Assembly: GCF_002924365.1 (NCBI RefSeq)
Contig: NZ_PQWB01000123.1
Span: 1-43,234, forward strand
DNA: 43,234 nt
From: Chromobacterium alticapitis
GTDB lineage: Bacteria; Pseudomonadota; Gammaproteobacteria; Burkholderiales; Chromobacteriaceae
Direction of reading: 5' to 3'
The notes beneath the pieces are model-generated. The model had not been told where the DNA came from. It saw only the letters and a list, made by a program, of their open reading frames with translations, and searched no databases. The position numbers were made by a program, and so were the translations under genes. Shown piece by piece: positions 24,141 through 32,422 of this stretch (positions are counted from its first letter, which is position 1; each line of letters starts with the position of its first letter).

Positions 24141-25571
24141 ATGGATGCCATCAAAGTGCCTACCGTCGAAGAAGGCGCTCTGCTCGAATCGTTTGCCCGG
24201 CTGAAAACCACGGCGCGCACCGCGCCTTATCCATCCGCCGATACGCGCCGCGCCTGGCTGGCAGCGCTGGAGCGGTTGATGCAGGAAAACCGCCAGGCCT
24301 TGATCGACGCGGTCAGCCGGGACTTCGGCCACCGCAGCGATGTGGAGACGCGTCTGGCCGAGCTGTTTCCGTCGCTGGAGGGCGCGCGCCATGCCCGCCG
24401 GCATGTGAAGGCCTGGATGAAGCCGCGCCGGCGCGGCGTGTCCATCTGGTTTCAACCCGCTTCGGCCAGCGTGTTGCCGCAGCCGCTGGGCGTAGTGGGC
24501 GTGGTGGTGCCGTGGAATTATCCGCTCTTCTTGTCCTTTGGCCCGATAGCCGCGGCGCTGGCCGCCGGCAACCGGGTCATGGTGAAAATGTCCGAATACA
24601 CTCCAGCCACCGGGGAACTGCTGCAAAAGCTCGCCAGACAGTACTTTGGCGATGAGCTGCTGATGGTGGTCAACGGCGGCGCGGAGCTGGCGCAGGCTTT
24701 CACGCGCCTGCCTTTCGACCACTTGCTGTTCACCGGCTCCACCGCTGTGGGCCGCCACGTGATGCACGCGGCTGCGGAAAATCTGACGCCGGTCACGCTG
24801 GAACTGGGCGGCAAGTCGCCGGCGCTGGTGGCGCGCGGCGGCAATCTGCGGCGCGCGGCCGAGGCCATCGTGGCCGGCAAGATGCTCAATGCCGGGCAGA
24901 CCTGCGTGGCGCCGGACTACGTGCTGGTCAACGACAAGGATTGCGAGGCGTTGCTGGCGGAACTGCGGGCGGCCGCCGCGCGGCTTTATCCTACGCTCGC
25001 GTCCAATCTGGATTACAGCGCCATCGCCAACGAGCGCCATTACCAGCGCCTGCAGAGCTGGCTGGAGGCTGCGCGCCAGGCTGGGGCAAGCGTGGAAGCG
25101 GTGAATCCGGCAGGGGAGGCGCTGGAGGCTGCGCGCAAACTGCCCTTGACCCTGGCGCTGGATTGTCCCGACGACTGCGAGCTGATGCGCGAGGAAATTT
25201 TCGGGCCGGTGCTGCCCGTGGTGCGTTACGGCAAGTTCGAGGAAGCGCTGGACTACATCAATGCCAGGCCGCGGCCGCTGGCCTTGTACTTGTTTGACGA
25301 CGATGCGCTGCGCATCGAGCGGGTGTTGAAGGAAACCGTGTCCGGCGGCGTCAGCGTCAACGACACCTTGCTGCACGTAGTGCAGGAAAACCTGCCCTTC
25401 GGCGGAGTGGGGCCATCCGGCATGGGGCATTACCATGGCCATGAGGGCTTTCTGACCTTCTCCAAGCTCAAGCCGGTATTCCGGCAAAGCCGGCTGGCCG
25501 GCACCTGGCTGACCAGGCCGCCTTACGGCAAGCTGGTGGAGGCCATGCTGAAGCTGATGTTGCGGCGCTGA
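24141..25571 (+). CDS. Coniferyl-aldehyde-dehydrogenase-type NAD(P)+ aldehyde dehydrogenase
   Basis: A 476-residue class 3-like aldehyde dehydrogenase. PWNYPLFLSFGPIAAALAAGN near residue 131, FTGSTAVGR near 200, ELGGKSPALVA near 220 with the general-base Glu, and the nucleophile in NAGQTCVAPDYVL near 250 are all visible. ENLPFGGVGPSGMGHYHG near the C-terminus is typical of the coniferyl aldehyde dehydrogenase (CalB) group, which also oxidises fatty and terpenoid aldehydes. AAGGA precedes the ATG at 24141. It is followed after 1 bp by a Tat-signal subunit, so it heads a three-gene oxidation operon. Confidence 0.9.
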   Translation: MDAIKVPTVEEGALLESFARLKTTARTAPYPSADTRRAWLAALERLMQENRQALIDAVSRDFGHRSDVETRLAELFPSLEGARHARRHVKAWMKPRRRGVSIWFQPASASVLPQPLGVVGVVVPWNYPLFLSFGPIAAALAAGNRVMVKMSEYTPATGELLQKLARQYFGDELLMVVNGGAELAQAFTRLPFDHLLFTGSTAVGRHVMHAAAENLTPVTLELGGKSPALVARGGNLRRAAEAIVAGKMLNAGQTCVAPDYVLVNDKDCEALLAELRAAAARLYPTLASNLDYSAIANERHYQRLQSWLEAARQAGASVEAVNPAGEALEAARKLPLTLALDCPDDCELMREEIFGPVLPVVRYGKFEEALDYINARPRPLALYLFDDDALRIERVLKETVSGGVSVNDTLLHVVQENLPFGGVGPSGMGHYHGHEGFLTFSKLKPVFRQSRLAGTWLTRPPYGKLVEAMLKLMLRR

Positions 25572-25572
25572 C

Positions 25573-26091
25573 ATGGCGAGCCGCCGCCGATTTCTGCAAG
25601 CCGGCGCGCTGGGCGTGGCCGCGTTGGCGCTGGCGGGCTATGTGGCCGCGCCAGCCGGCGATGTGCCCGTCGCAGACGCGGGAGTGGCATTGCGCTGGCT
25701 GAATGGGCGGGACGCGCAAATCGTGTCTGCGCTGGCTCCCGTCATGCTGGGGCTGCGCGGCCTGCCAGTACGTGACATCGTCGCAGGCGTGGACCGGGCT
25801 GTGGCGGGTTTGCCTCCGGCCACCCGGGCGGAAATCCGCCAATTGTTCGATCTGCTGGGCAATCGTTGGGCCCGTCGCTGGCTGGCCGGCGTGGGTGCCC
25901 CGTGGGCGCGCGTGTCGGAGGCGGAGCTGGAGTTGTTTCTGCAGAATTGGCGGGATAGCCGCTTCCTGCTGCTGCGCAGCGCCTACCAGGGGCTGCATCA
26001 ATTGATCAATGCCGCCTGGTACGGCAATCCGGCCAGCTGGGCTGCCATAGGCTATCAGCAGCCGGCTTATGTGATGGAGAGGCTGCCTTGA
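25573..26091 (+). CDS. Tat-exported small subunit of a GMC-type dehydrogenase
   Basis: A 172-residue protein beginning with a twin-arginine signal (SRRRFLQAGALGVAALALAG), so it should cross or enter the membrane folded. Its remaining helical domain resembles the gluconate 2-dehydrogenase subunit 3 type of hitchhiker subunits, though identity is weak by eye. The WYGNPASWAAIGYQQPAYV C-terminus is compatible with that group. It lies between the aldehyde dehydrogenase (1-bp gap) and the GMC oxidoreductase (TTGA overlap). It probably escorts the signal-less GMC subunit through Tat. Confidence 0.75.
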   Translation: MASRRRFLQAGALGVAALALAGYVAAPAGDVPVADAGVALRWLNGRDAQIVSALAPVMLGLRGLPVRDIVAGVDRAVAGLPPATRAEIRQLFDLLGNRWARRWLAGVGAPWARVSEAELELFLQNWRDSRFLLLRSAYQGLHQLINAAWYGNPASWAAIGYQQPAYVMERLP

Positions 26092-27713
26092 GCGAGAAAA
26101 TCATCGATCCATGGCGCCAAGGCATCGCGTCAGGTTGGAAAGTGATGGACGGCGCGGCGCAGCGCGAGGATTTGCGGCTGAGCGCGGACGTGGTGATCGT
26201 CGGCAGCGGCGCGGGCGGCGGCATCGCCGCCGAAGTGCTGAGCCAGGCGGGGCTGGATGTGCTGATTCTGGAGGAGGGCGGCCTGCGCAGCTCGTCGGAT
26301 TTTCGCTTGAGCGAGGCCAAGGCCTATCCTGAGCTGTATCAGGAATCCGCCGCGCGGCAGACCGTAGACAAGGGTATTTCCATTCTGCAGGGCCGCACGG
26401 TGGGCGGCGGGACCGTGGTCAACTGGACCAGCTCCTTTCGCACGCCGGCCGATACGCTGAATTGGTGGCGGACGGAGCATGGACTGGCGGCCTTATCTGA
26501 AGAGGCGATGCGGCCCTGGTTCGAGAAGGCCGAGCGGCGACTGGGCATCGCACCGTGGCAGGGCGAGCCCAATGCCAACAATCTGGTGCTGGAGCGGGGC
26601 TGTCTGGCGTTGGGGCTGCGCCATGCGCGGATCAGCCGCAATGTGCGCGGCTGCTGGAATCTGGGCTATTGCGGCATGGGCTGTCCGACCAACGCCAAAC
26701 AGTCCATGTTGGTTACCAGCATTCCAGGCGCGTTGGAGAAGGGCGCGCGCTTGCTGACGCGGGCGCGGGTGGACAGCCTGAGCGTAGACGCGGGGCGGCA
26801 ACGCATAAGCGAGGCGCGGATCAGCTTGTTGTCCGCCGATGGCCTGACGCCCACCGGGCGAAAGGCGACGGTAGCGGCCGCGCATGTGGTGCTGGCCGCC
26901 GGCGCCATAGGCACGCCTGCCGTCATGCTGCGCAGCGGCCTCGCCGATCATGCCGGGTTGACCGGCAAGCGCACCTTTCTGCACCCGGTGGCTTTGTCGG
27001 CCGCCTTGATGCCGGAGCGGGTGGAACCGTTCAACGGCGCGCCGCAGACGGTTTATTCCGACCATTACATGCACACTCAGCCCTTGGACGGCCCGCTGGG
27101 CTTCAAGCTGGAGGTGCCGCCGATCCACCCCTTGCTCGCCGGCGTCACGTTTCCGGGCATGGGCGAGGCGCAGGCTGGTCTGCTGCGGCGTTTTCCCAAT
27201 CTGCACGCCACGTTGGCGCTGCTGCGCGATGGTTTTCACAAAGAAAGCCGCGGCGGCGCGGTGCAGTTGCGCGCGGACGGTTCGCCGGCGCTGGCTTATC
27301 CGCTCAACGATGTATTGTGGGAGGGTGTGCGCAGAAGCTGGCTGGCGATGGCTGAGCTGCAGTTCGCCGCGGGCGCGAAAATGGTCTTTCCCCTGCATGA
27401 GCGGGCGCGGCCGGCGACGAGCTGGAAACAGGCCAGGGAGATAATAGGCGGCTTGCCGCTGGAGCCGCTGCGGGCCAAGCTGGTCAGCGCCCATGTGATG
27501 GGCGGCATGGCCATGAGCGACGATCCCGCGCGCGGCGTGGTGGATGATCTGGGGCGGCACTGGTCCTGGCGCAATCTTACGGTGGTGGATGGCTCGGTTT
27601 TCCCCACCAGCATAGGCGCCAATCCGCAGCTTTCCATCTACGCCTTCGCCTGGCGGGCGGCGGCGCACCTGGCGCAGGCGCTGGCGCCGCGCTCAAGTCC
27701 ATCCGTGTCCTAA
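26088..27713 (+). CDS. GMC-family FAD oxidoreductase
   Basis: A 541-residue flavoprotein dehydrogenase or oxidase of alcohols. The FAD-binding motif VVIVGSGAGGG lies near residues 35-45, with LEEGG after it, and TVGGGTVVNW further on. The catalytic His is in SAHVMGG and the Asn in SIGANPQLSIYAF at the C-terminus. Cys189, Cys195 and Cys199 (GCWNLGYCGMGC) form a cysteine cluster like that of long-chain alcohol oxidases and Fe-S-bearing glucose dehydrogenases. It starts at TTG overlapping the preceding stop. No signal peptide. Its product would suit the upstream aldehyde dehydrogenase. Confidence 0.88.
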   Translation: MSEKIIDPWRQGIASGWKVMDGAAQREDLRLSADVVIVGSGAGGGIAAEVLSQAGLDVLILEEGGLRSSSDFRLSEAKAYPELYQESAARQTVDKGISILQGRTVGGGTVVNWTSSFRTPADTLNWWRTEHGLAALSEEAMRPWFEKAERRLGIAPWQGEPNANNLVLERGCLALGLRHARISRNVRGCWNLGYCGMGCPTNAKQSMLVTSIPGALEKGARLLTRARVDSLSVDAGRQRISEARISLLSADGLTPTGRKATVAAAHVVLAAGAIGTPAVMLRSGLADHAGLTGKRTFLHPVALSAALMPERVEPFNGAPQTVYSDHYMHTQPLDGPLGFKLEVPPIHPLLAGVTFPGMGEAQAGLLRRFPNLHATLALLRDGFHKESRGGAVQLRADGSPALAYPLNDVLWEGVRRSWLAMAELQFAAGAKMVFPLHERARPATSWKQAREIIGGLPLEPLRAKLVSAHVMGGMAMSDDPARGVVDDLGRHWSWRNLTVVDGSVFPTSIGANPQLSIYAFAWRAAAHLAQALAPRSSPSVS

Positions 27714-28066
27714 GCGCCGCGGCTTATCGCTTGGCTCAGCTGACGCATGGATGAGACGGCCGCGCTGACGGCGACATCGAAGGCCGCGTCGTTCAATGCG
27801 CTTTCCGCCTCCTGAAAGCAGCGCTGATTGATCAGCCGGGCGATGCGGCCGATTTCGCGATGCAACATGGTGTGGCGGCTGAGGCAGGCGTGGAAGATGC
27901 CCAGGCCGCCGTACAAACTGGCGCCGTGGCCATGCAGCCACTGGCCCAGTTCGCAGCAGTCGTCGCGAGCGAAGAGTGCCGCGTCCAGCGCCTCCTGTCG
28001 GAAAATCGCCTCCCGCAAGCTGTCTTTCCATGCGTTGTGGCGAACAATTTCTTGTTCCAGATCCAT
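27710..28066 (-). CDS. Stand-alone CZB (chemoreceptor zinc-binding) domain protein
   Basis: A 118-residue soluble helical protein made almost entirely of a CZB domain. The expected 3His/1Cys zinc set is visible: His10 (HNAWK), Cys38 (CELGQWL), His65 and His69 (RHTMLH). CZB domains sense zinc or hypochlorous acid in chemoreceptors and cyclases. Here there is no output domain, so it presumably acts in trans. GAGGGAG sits just before the ATG. Its 3' end overlaps the convergent GMC gene by 4 nt. Confidence 0.88.
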   Translation of the reverse strand: MDLEQEIVRHNAWKDSLREAIFRQEALDAALFARDDCCELGQWLHGHGASLYGGLGIFHACLSRHTMLHREIGRIARLINQRCFQEAESALNDAAFDVAVSAAVSSMRQLSQAISRGA

Positions 28067-28200
28067 GGCTCCCTCGACCGGCCCATGACGCGAGAATGAG
28101 CGGGGTCTGCCATCTCATTCACGCGCGGGCTACGTATTTATAACTAGTACATTTCGAGGGAGCGAGCGCGACGACTTTGAGCCGAAGGCTGCGCCAAGCG

Positions 28201-30252
28201 TCAGTTTTTGGGCGCGTCCTGCTGCGTTTGCTCCGGTTCGACCGCGGCGGGAGCCTCGATTGCCGGCGCCGGGGGCAGGAAGAAGCGCAGGGGCTGGCGC
28301 AGGAAGCGCTTGGCCAGCATGGGGATCAGCGGCAGCAGCAAGGAGCCGGACAGCTTGCGCGAGCGCAGCGCCACCCACAGCGCCAGGAAAAAGCTGACGG
28401 CGAGGTTGATCGCGCCTATCAAGGCCACGCCGGCGCAGCCCAGCAGCACGGCCGACAGCGGCACCTGGAAGTCCAGCGCCACCGTGGCGAAGGCCAGGTT
28501 GGCGGAGGAGAAGGTGATGTGGCGGATATCCAGCGGCAGGCCCAGTATGGTGCCCACGGTGCCGGTCAGCCCCAGGAACATGCCGAAGTAGAAGTTGCCG
28601 GCCAGGGCGCCCAGATTGTGTTCGACATAATGGCCCAGCCGCCAGGCGCGGCTTTCTCCCAGAACCTTGCGCAGCAGCGTATGGCCGGCGATGCGTTCCG
28701 GAATGCGGCGGTAGATGGCCTTGTTGTCGTAGTAGCCGGCGATCAGGCCGGACAGGAACAGAAACACGCCGGCGATCGCGGCGTGCGGCAGCGCCAGGCT
28801 GTGCAGCGGATCGATGTCGTGCAGCAGCGTCTGCGCCTTGGCGGCGTTGACCACCGGGGCGCCGAACAACGCGCTCCAGCCCAGGGCGATCAGCGCCGCC
28901 GTCGGTATCGCCAGCATCACATTGCCCATGATGGCGACGAACTGGGTGCGGACCACCTTGACGATCAGTTCGGCCAGCTCTTCCAGCTGTTTCTTGCGGC
29001 CGTACTGCGCTTGCAGCACCGCGGCCAGCCGCGCGGCGGTCATGGCGGGCTGCTTGGTGGCGATGGTGAAATGCAGCAATTGCACGATGATGAAGCCGAT
29101 GGCGTAGTTCAGGCCAAAGGCGATGCCTTCCCATAGCAGCGGCAGGTGGCCGCGCGCCAGCATCAGCTTGATCAGCGCCATGAAGCCGACGATGAAGCCG
29201 GCGCCCATCGCGGCTTTGCCCATGCGAGACCAGTCGCGCCTGTCCTCCGCGATGTAGTGCTCGCCGTGGCGTCCGGCGTGTTCGGTCACTTGCAGCGCCA
29301 GCAGCTCGGTATTCGATTTGAGCAGATCGCGCACGCTGTATTTGCGGTTTTCCGCGCGGGCGAAGTCCACCAGCAAGCGGAACAACTCAGGCCGGCGCGC
29401 GGGATCGTGCTCGGGAGACAGCAGCTCCAGCAGCGCGCGCAGGCGGGCCATGCTCTGCGCCAGGCGCAGGCCGTGATAGGTGAGGCTGACCGAGATGCCG
29501 TAACGCGCCGCGTTCTTGCGCACCTTGGCCAGGATGGCGTCGCATTGCTCCAGCAGCACCAGCACCTGCTTCTCGTCTTCCGGCGGCGAGGCCCCGTCGA
29601 CCAGAGATTGGCGGTAGCCGTCTACGTAGTGTTGCACCTCGGCGTTCAGGTGCATGAAAGGCGAGGCGAAGCGCTCGACCTCCGGGCAGACCCGAACCAG
29701 TTCGGGTTCCAGGCCGATGGCGGTGATGCGCGCCGACAAGACCTGGACGGATTCGAGCAATTGCAGTCGGGTCTGGCGTTCGCTGTCTTGCTGCGTCGCT
29801 TCGCTCCAGGCCAAGGCTCGCCACAGCGCATGCCAGGCCGCGTCAGGCACAGCGGCTAGCCAGAGGTGGTCGTCCGGATGGTTGAACAGGCGGCCGAAGC
29901 GGTCGCGCAACGAGTCCGGGTTGTAGGGCATGGGCAGCACGCGCTCGCCCAGCCGGTGCATCAGCGTGGAGCCGAAGCCGTCGTTGGCCAGGATGCCGGC
30001 CTCGGTGTACAGCGGAATCTGCCGGCTTTCCGCCAGCAGCGTGCATAAGGATTGCCGCAAGGCCTGACGGTACTCGGGGTGGTGTTCCAGCAGAAAGGAC
30101 AGGGCTTGCAGGCTGACGGTGGCTTGTTGCGGCGGCTGGCGCTTGTCGGGGCGCAGCGCGGAGACCAGCGCGGCCAGAGCGTCGGTCTGGCCTGTTTCGC
30201 GGCACAGCCGCTGCAGCGCGGACTCCAGATCGGGGACGGTGTGTTCGGTCAT
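28201..30252 (-). CDS. SpecificRecomb-family (Gcr-type) polytopic membrane protein
   Basis: A 683-residue protein matching the family usually called site-specific recombinase (Pfam SpecificRecomb, gonococcal Gcr). The first half (to about residue 340) is soluble and helical. The second half contains at least six hydrophobic segments, for example MGAGFIVGFMALIKLML, GIAFGLNYAIGFIIVQLLHF, and three more towards residue 640. No recombinase catalytic serine or tyrosine motif is visible. The recombinase label is therefore doubtful, and a membrane role is more plausible. Function is unknown. It is monocistronic. Confidence 0.82.
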   Translation of the reverse strand: MTEHTVPDLESALQRLCRETGQTDALAALVSALRPDKRQPPQQATVSLQALSFLLEHHPEYRQALRQSLCTLLAESRQIPLYTEAGILANDGFGSTLMHRLGERVLPMPYNPDSLRDRFGRLFNHPDDHLWLAAVPDAAWHALWRALAWSEATQQDSERQTRLQLLESVQVLSARITAIGLEPELVRVCPEVERFASPFMHLNAEVQHYVDGYRQSLVDGASPPEDEKQVLVLLEQCDAILAKVRKNAARYGISVSLTYHGLRLAQSMARLRALLELLSPEHDPARRPELFRLLVDFARAENRKYSVRDLLKSNTELLALQVTEHAGRHGEHYIAEDRRDWSRMGKAAMGAGFIVGFMALIKLMLARGHLPLLWEGIAFGLNYAIGFIIVQLLHFTIATKQPAMTAARLAAVLQAQYGRKKQLEELAELIVKVVRTQFVAIMGNVMLAIPTAALIALGWSALFGAPVVNAAKAQTLLHDIDPLHSLALPHAAIAGVFLFLSGLIAGYYDNKAIYRRIPERIAGHTLLRKVLGESRAWRLGHYVEHNLGALAGNFYFGMFLGLTGTVGTILGLPLDIRHITFSSANLAFATVALDFQVPLSAVLLGCAGVALIGAINLAVSFFLALWVALRSRKLSGSLLLPLIPMLAKRFLRQPLRFFLPPAPAIEAPAAVEPEQTQQDAPKN

Positions 30253-30352
30253 GTTCTGCCAAGGTGAGCGCGCGCGGGCGCAGGGTGGGAGAGCGGAATA
30301 GCTTGCATTTTAATGGATGAAAGGCGGCATGGGGTATGCGGGTGGTTCGCGA

Positions 30353-30381
30353 TTGACACCTTACTAACCAGTAAGTAGAGT
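30353..30381 (+). promoter_or_regulatory. Promoter with embedded palindromic operator of the tetR gene
   Basis: A perfect -35 TTGACA (30353-30358) lies 17 bp from a -10-like TAGAGT (30376-30381). The spacer contains the perfect inverted repeat CTTACT-AACC-AGTAAG (30360-30375), positioned to block RNA polymerase. The start codon ATG at 30388 is only 6 nt after the -10 box, so the mRNA is probably leaderless. Autorepression by the TetR protein is inferred. Confidence 0.65.
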
Positions 30382-30387
30382 GTTTCG

Positions 30388-30984
30388 ATGCAAAATGGTT
30401 CCGACAGCAAGAACGACACCCGCAAGCGCATTCTCGACCTGGCCGAGGAGTTGCTGCTGACGCGCGGCTTCAATGGCTTCAGCTATCAGCACATCAGCAG
30501 CGAGCTGGGCGTGCGCAACGCGGCCATCCATTATCATTTCCCGAAAAAAAACGATCTGGGCGTGGAGCTGATCCAGCGCTACCGCCGCCGTTTCCAGCGC
30601 TTCATCGAGCAGCAGGCGGAGTGGAGCGCCCAGGAGCAGCTGGAAAGCTATTTCGGCTTGTCGGACCAGTATTACCAGCAACACAAGCAAATCTGTCCCA
30701 GCGGCATTTTCAGCACCGAGTTCCAGACCCTGCCCGAGGACATGCAGTCCGAGGCTGCGGCTTTCATCGACGAAATGCGGCAATGGGCGGTCTCCATCGT
30801 GCGCAAGGGGCGCGAAGCTGGCTCGATGCGCTACGCCGGCACGCCGGAGGCGGTGGGCATGATGCTGTTCGCCGCCCTGCAGGGCGGTTTGCAACTGGCG
30901 CGCATAGACGAGGGCGCGCTGCCGCTGCTCAAGCAACAAGTCAGGGTCACGTTAGGCTTATCTGGCGCGGACCCGCGAATATAA
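30388..30984 (+). CDS. TetR/AcrR-family transcriptional regulator
   Basis: A 198-residue repressor-type regulator. The N-terminal helix-turn-helix covers residues about 12-55: RKRILDLAEELLLTRGFNGFSYQHISSELGV, then NAAIHYHFPKKNDL. The ligand domain has CPSGIFSTEFQTLPEDM, a segment of the TetR_C subgroups that sense acyl compounds or electrophiles. No Shine-Dalgarno precedes the ATG, consistent with leaderless translation. The following hotdog and crotonase genes suggest it controls a lipid-degradation unit. Confidence 0.9.
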   Translation: MQNGSDSKNDTRKRILDLAEELLLTRGFNGFSYQHISSELGVRNAAIHYHFPKKNDLGVELIQRYRRRFQRFIEQQAEWSAQEQLESYFGLSDQYYQQHKQICPSGIFSTEFQTLPEDMQSEAAAFIDEMRQWAVSIVRKGREAGSMRYAGTPEAVGMMLFAALQGGLQLARIDEGALPLLKQQVRVTLGLSGADPRI

Positions 30985-31014
30985 CAAGGCGAGAGCCGCA
31001 ATAGAGGGGTTAAC

Positions 31015-31527
31015 ATGGAATATCGCAAGAACAGCATGAGCCGCATCGCCGACAAAGTGGGCAAGCTGCCGGTAGGCTGGCGCCGCCCGGTATTGTCTAT
31101 GATGTTCGGCAAGATCGTTCCCTTCCTGTCTACGGCGGGGCTGCGTTTCGAGGAGGTTGGCCATGACCGCCTGACCGTCTCCATCCGCAACCGCAAGAAG
31201 GTGCAGAACCACATCCGCGGCGTGCATGCCGCGGCGATGGCGCTGCTGGCAGAGACGTCCACCGGCTTCGTAGTGGGCATGAACATGCCGGACGACAAGC
31301 TGATGCTGCTCAAGTCGATGAAGGTCAACTACACCAAGCGCTCGCAGGGCGATATGCGGGCGGTGGCCAAGCTGACGCCGCAGCAGATCCAGTCCATGTA
31401 CGAGCAGGACAAGGGCGAGGTGCTGGTGGAGGTGGAGGTCACCGACGAATCGGGCGAATCGCCCATCGTGTGCGAGATGCTATGGGCTTGGATACCCAAG
31501 AAACGTCCGGAGGCGAAAGCGGCATGA
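31015..31527 (+). CDS. Hotdog-fold DUF4442-type protein (thioesterase-like)
   Basis: A 170-residue soluble protein of the DUF4442/PaaI-like hotdog group. The segment HIRGVHAAAMALLAETSTGFVVG near residues 63-85 has the hotdog-helix pattern of acyl-CoA thioesterases. The VNYTKRSQGDMRAVAKL strand follows near residue 103. A thioesterase role is by fold only. GAGGGG precedes the ATG. Its stop overlaps the next gene as ATGA, so it is coupled to the crotonase. Confidence 0.82.
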   Translation: MEYRKNSMSRIADKVGKLPVGWRRPVLSMMFGKIVPFLSTAGLRFEEVGHDRLTVSIRNRKKVQNHIRGVHAAAMALLAETSTGFVVGMNMPDDKLMLLKSMKVNYTKRSQGDMRAVAKLTPQQIQSMYEQDKGEVLVEVEVTDESGESPIVCEMLWAWIPKKRPEAKAA

Positions 31528-32339
31528 TTTCCCTGGAAACCCTGACTGTCGAGGTGAATGACAAGGCGGCCTTGATCCGATTCAATCGCGGAGACAAGGC
31601 CAATTCGCTGAACATGCAGATGTGGCAGGACTTGCGCAGCGCCATGGACTGGGTCGATGGCGAGCCCGGCGTTCGCGCCGTGGTGCTGGCCGGCCACGGC
31701 AAGCATTTTTGCGCCGGCATAGACCTGGCCATGCTGGTGGGCTTGCAGGCGCAGATCGAGGATGCTTGCGAGGCGCGCAAGCGTGAAAAGCTGCGCAAGC
31801 TGATCCTGGATCTGCAGGATTGCGTCAGCAGCTTGGAACGCTGCCGCAAGCCGGTAATCGCCGCCATCCACGGCGCCTGTCTGGGCGGCGGCCTGGACAT
31901 CGCGCTGGCCGCCGATTTCCGCTTCGCCTCGCAGGACGCGGTATTCGGCGTGCGCGAGGTGGATATCGGCATGGTGGCTGATGTCGGCTCGCTGCAGCGC
32001 TTGCCGCGCGTGGTGGGCGAGGGCGTGGCCCGCGAGCTGGCCCTGACCGGCCGCGACATGACGGCGGGTGAAGCGCTGGACGTGGGCCTGGTCAACCGGG
32101 TTCAAGAAGATGGCGAGGCCGTTCTGGCCGCCGCGCTGCAAAGCGCCTGGCTGATCGCTGCCAAGTCGCCGCTGGCGGTGCGGGGCAGCAAGGAGGTGAT
32201 GAACTACAGCCGCGACCACAGCGTGGCGGATGGCCTGCAGTTCGTGGCCGGCTGGAACGCGGCCATGCTGATATCGGAAGACATCCAGAAGGCCGCGATG
32301 GCGGCCATGATGAAGCAGCAGGCCAGCTTCCGGGATTGA
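31524..32339 (+). CDS. Crotonase-family protein, delta(3,5)-delta(2,4)-dienoyl-CoA isomerase-like
   Basis: A 271-residue crotonase. The oxyanion-hole segments are HFCAGIDLAML near residue 66 and HGACLGGGLDIALAADFRFAS near 117. The region VFGVREVDIGMVADVGSLQRLPRVVG closely matches dienoyl-CoA isomerase (ECH1), keeping the Glu in REVD, the Asp in ADVG and the Asp in AADFR. The role would be double-bond shifting in unsaturated fatty-acid beta-oxidation. An enoyl-CoA hydratase label is the cautious alternative. Start ATG 31524 overlaps the upstream stop. Confidence 0.88.
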   Translation: MISLETLTVEVNDKAALIRFNRGDKANSLNMQMWQDLRSAMDWVDGEPGVRAVVLAGHGKHFCAGIDLAMLVGLQAQIEDACEARKREKLRKLILDLQDCVSSLERCRKPVIAAIHGACLGGGLDIALAADFRFASQDAVFGVREVDIGMVADVGSLQRLPRVVGEGVARELALTGRDMTAGEALDVGLVNRVQEDGEAVLAAALQSAWLIAAKSPLAVRGSKEVMNYSRDHSVADGLQFVAGWNAAMLISEDIQKAAMAAMMKQQASFRD

Positions 32340-32378
32340 TTCGCGATGTTGGCGCCGCCGTCCGGGCGCGCCGCAATG

Positions 32379-32404
32379 AAAAGAGGCGCCGAAGCGCCTC
32401 TTTT
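32379..32404. terminator. Bidirectional terminator between convergent genes
   Basis: AAAAGAGGCGC pairs perfectly with GCGCCTCTTTT around a CGAA loop. It ends the tetR-crotonase unit on the plus strand and the Liv-type binding-protein gene on the minus strand. Confidence 0.92.
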
Positions 32405-32422
32405 CCTATCCGTTGCCGGAGC

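Noticed and set aside
28201-30252. Active site-specific recombinase with nearby invertible DNA
   Set aside because: No serine- or tyrosine-recombinase motif was seen, the protein is polytopic, and no inverted-repeat-bounded switch was found nearby.
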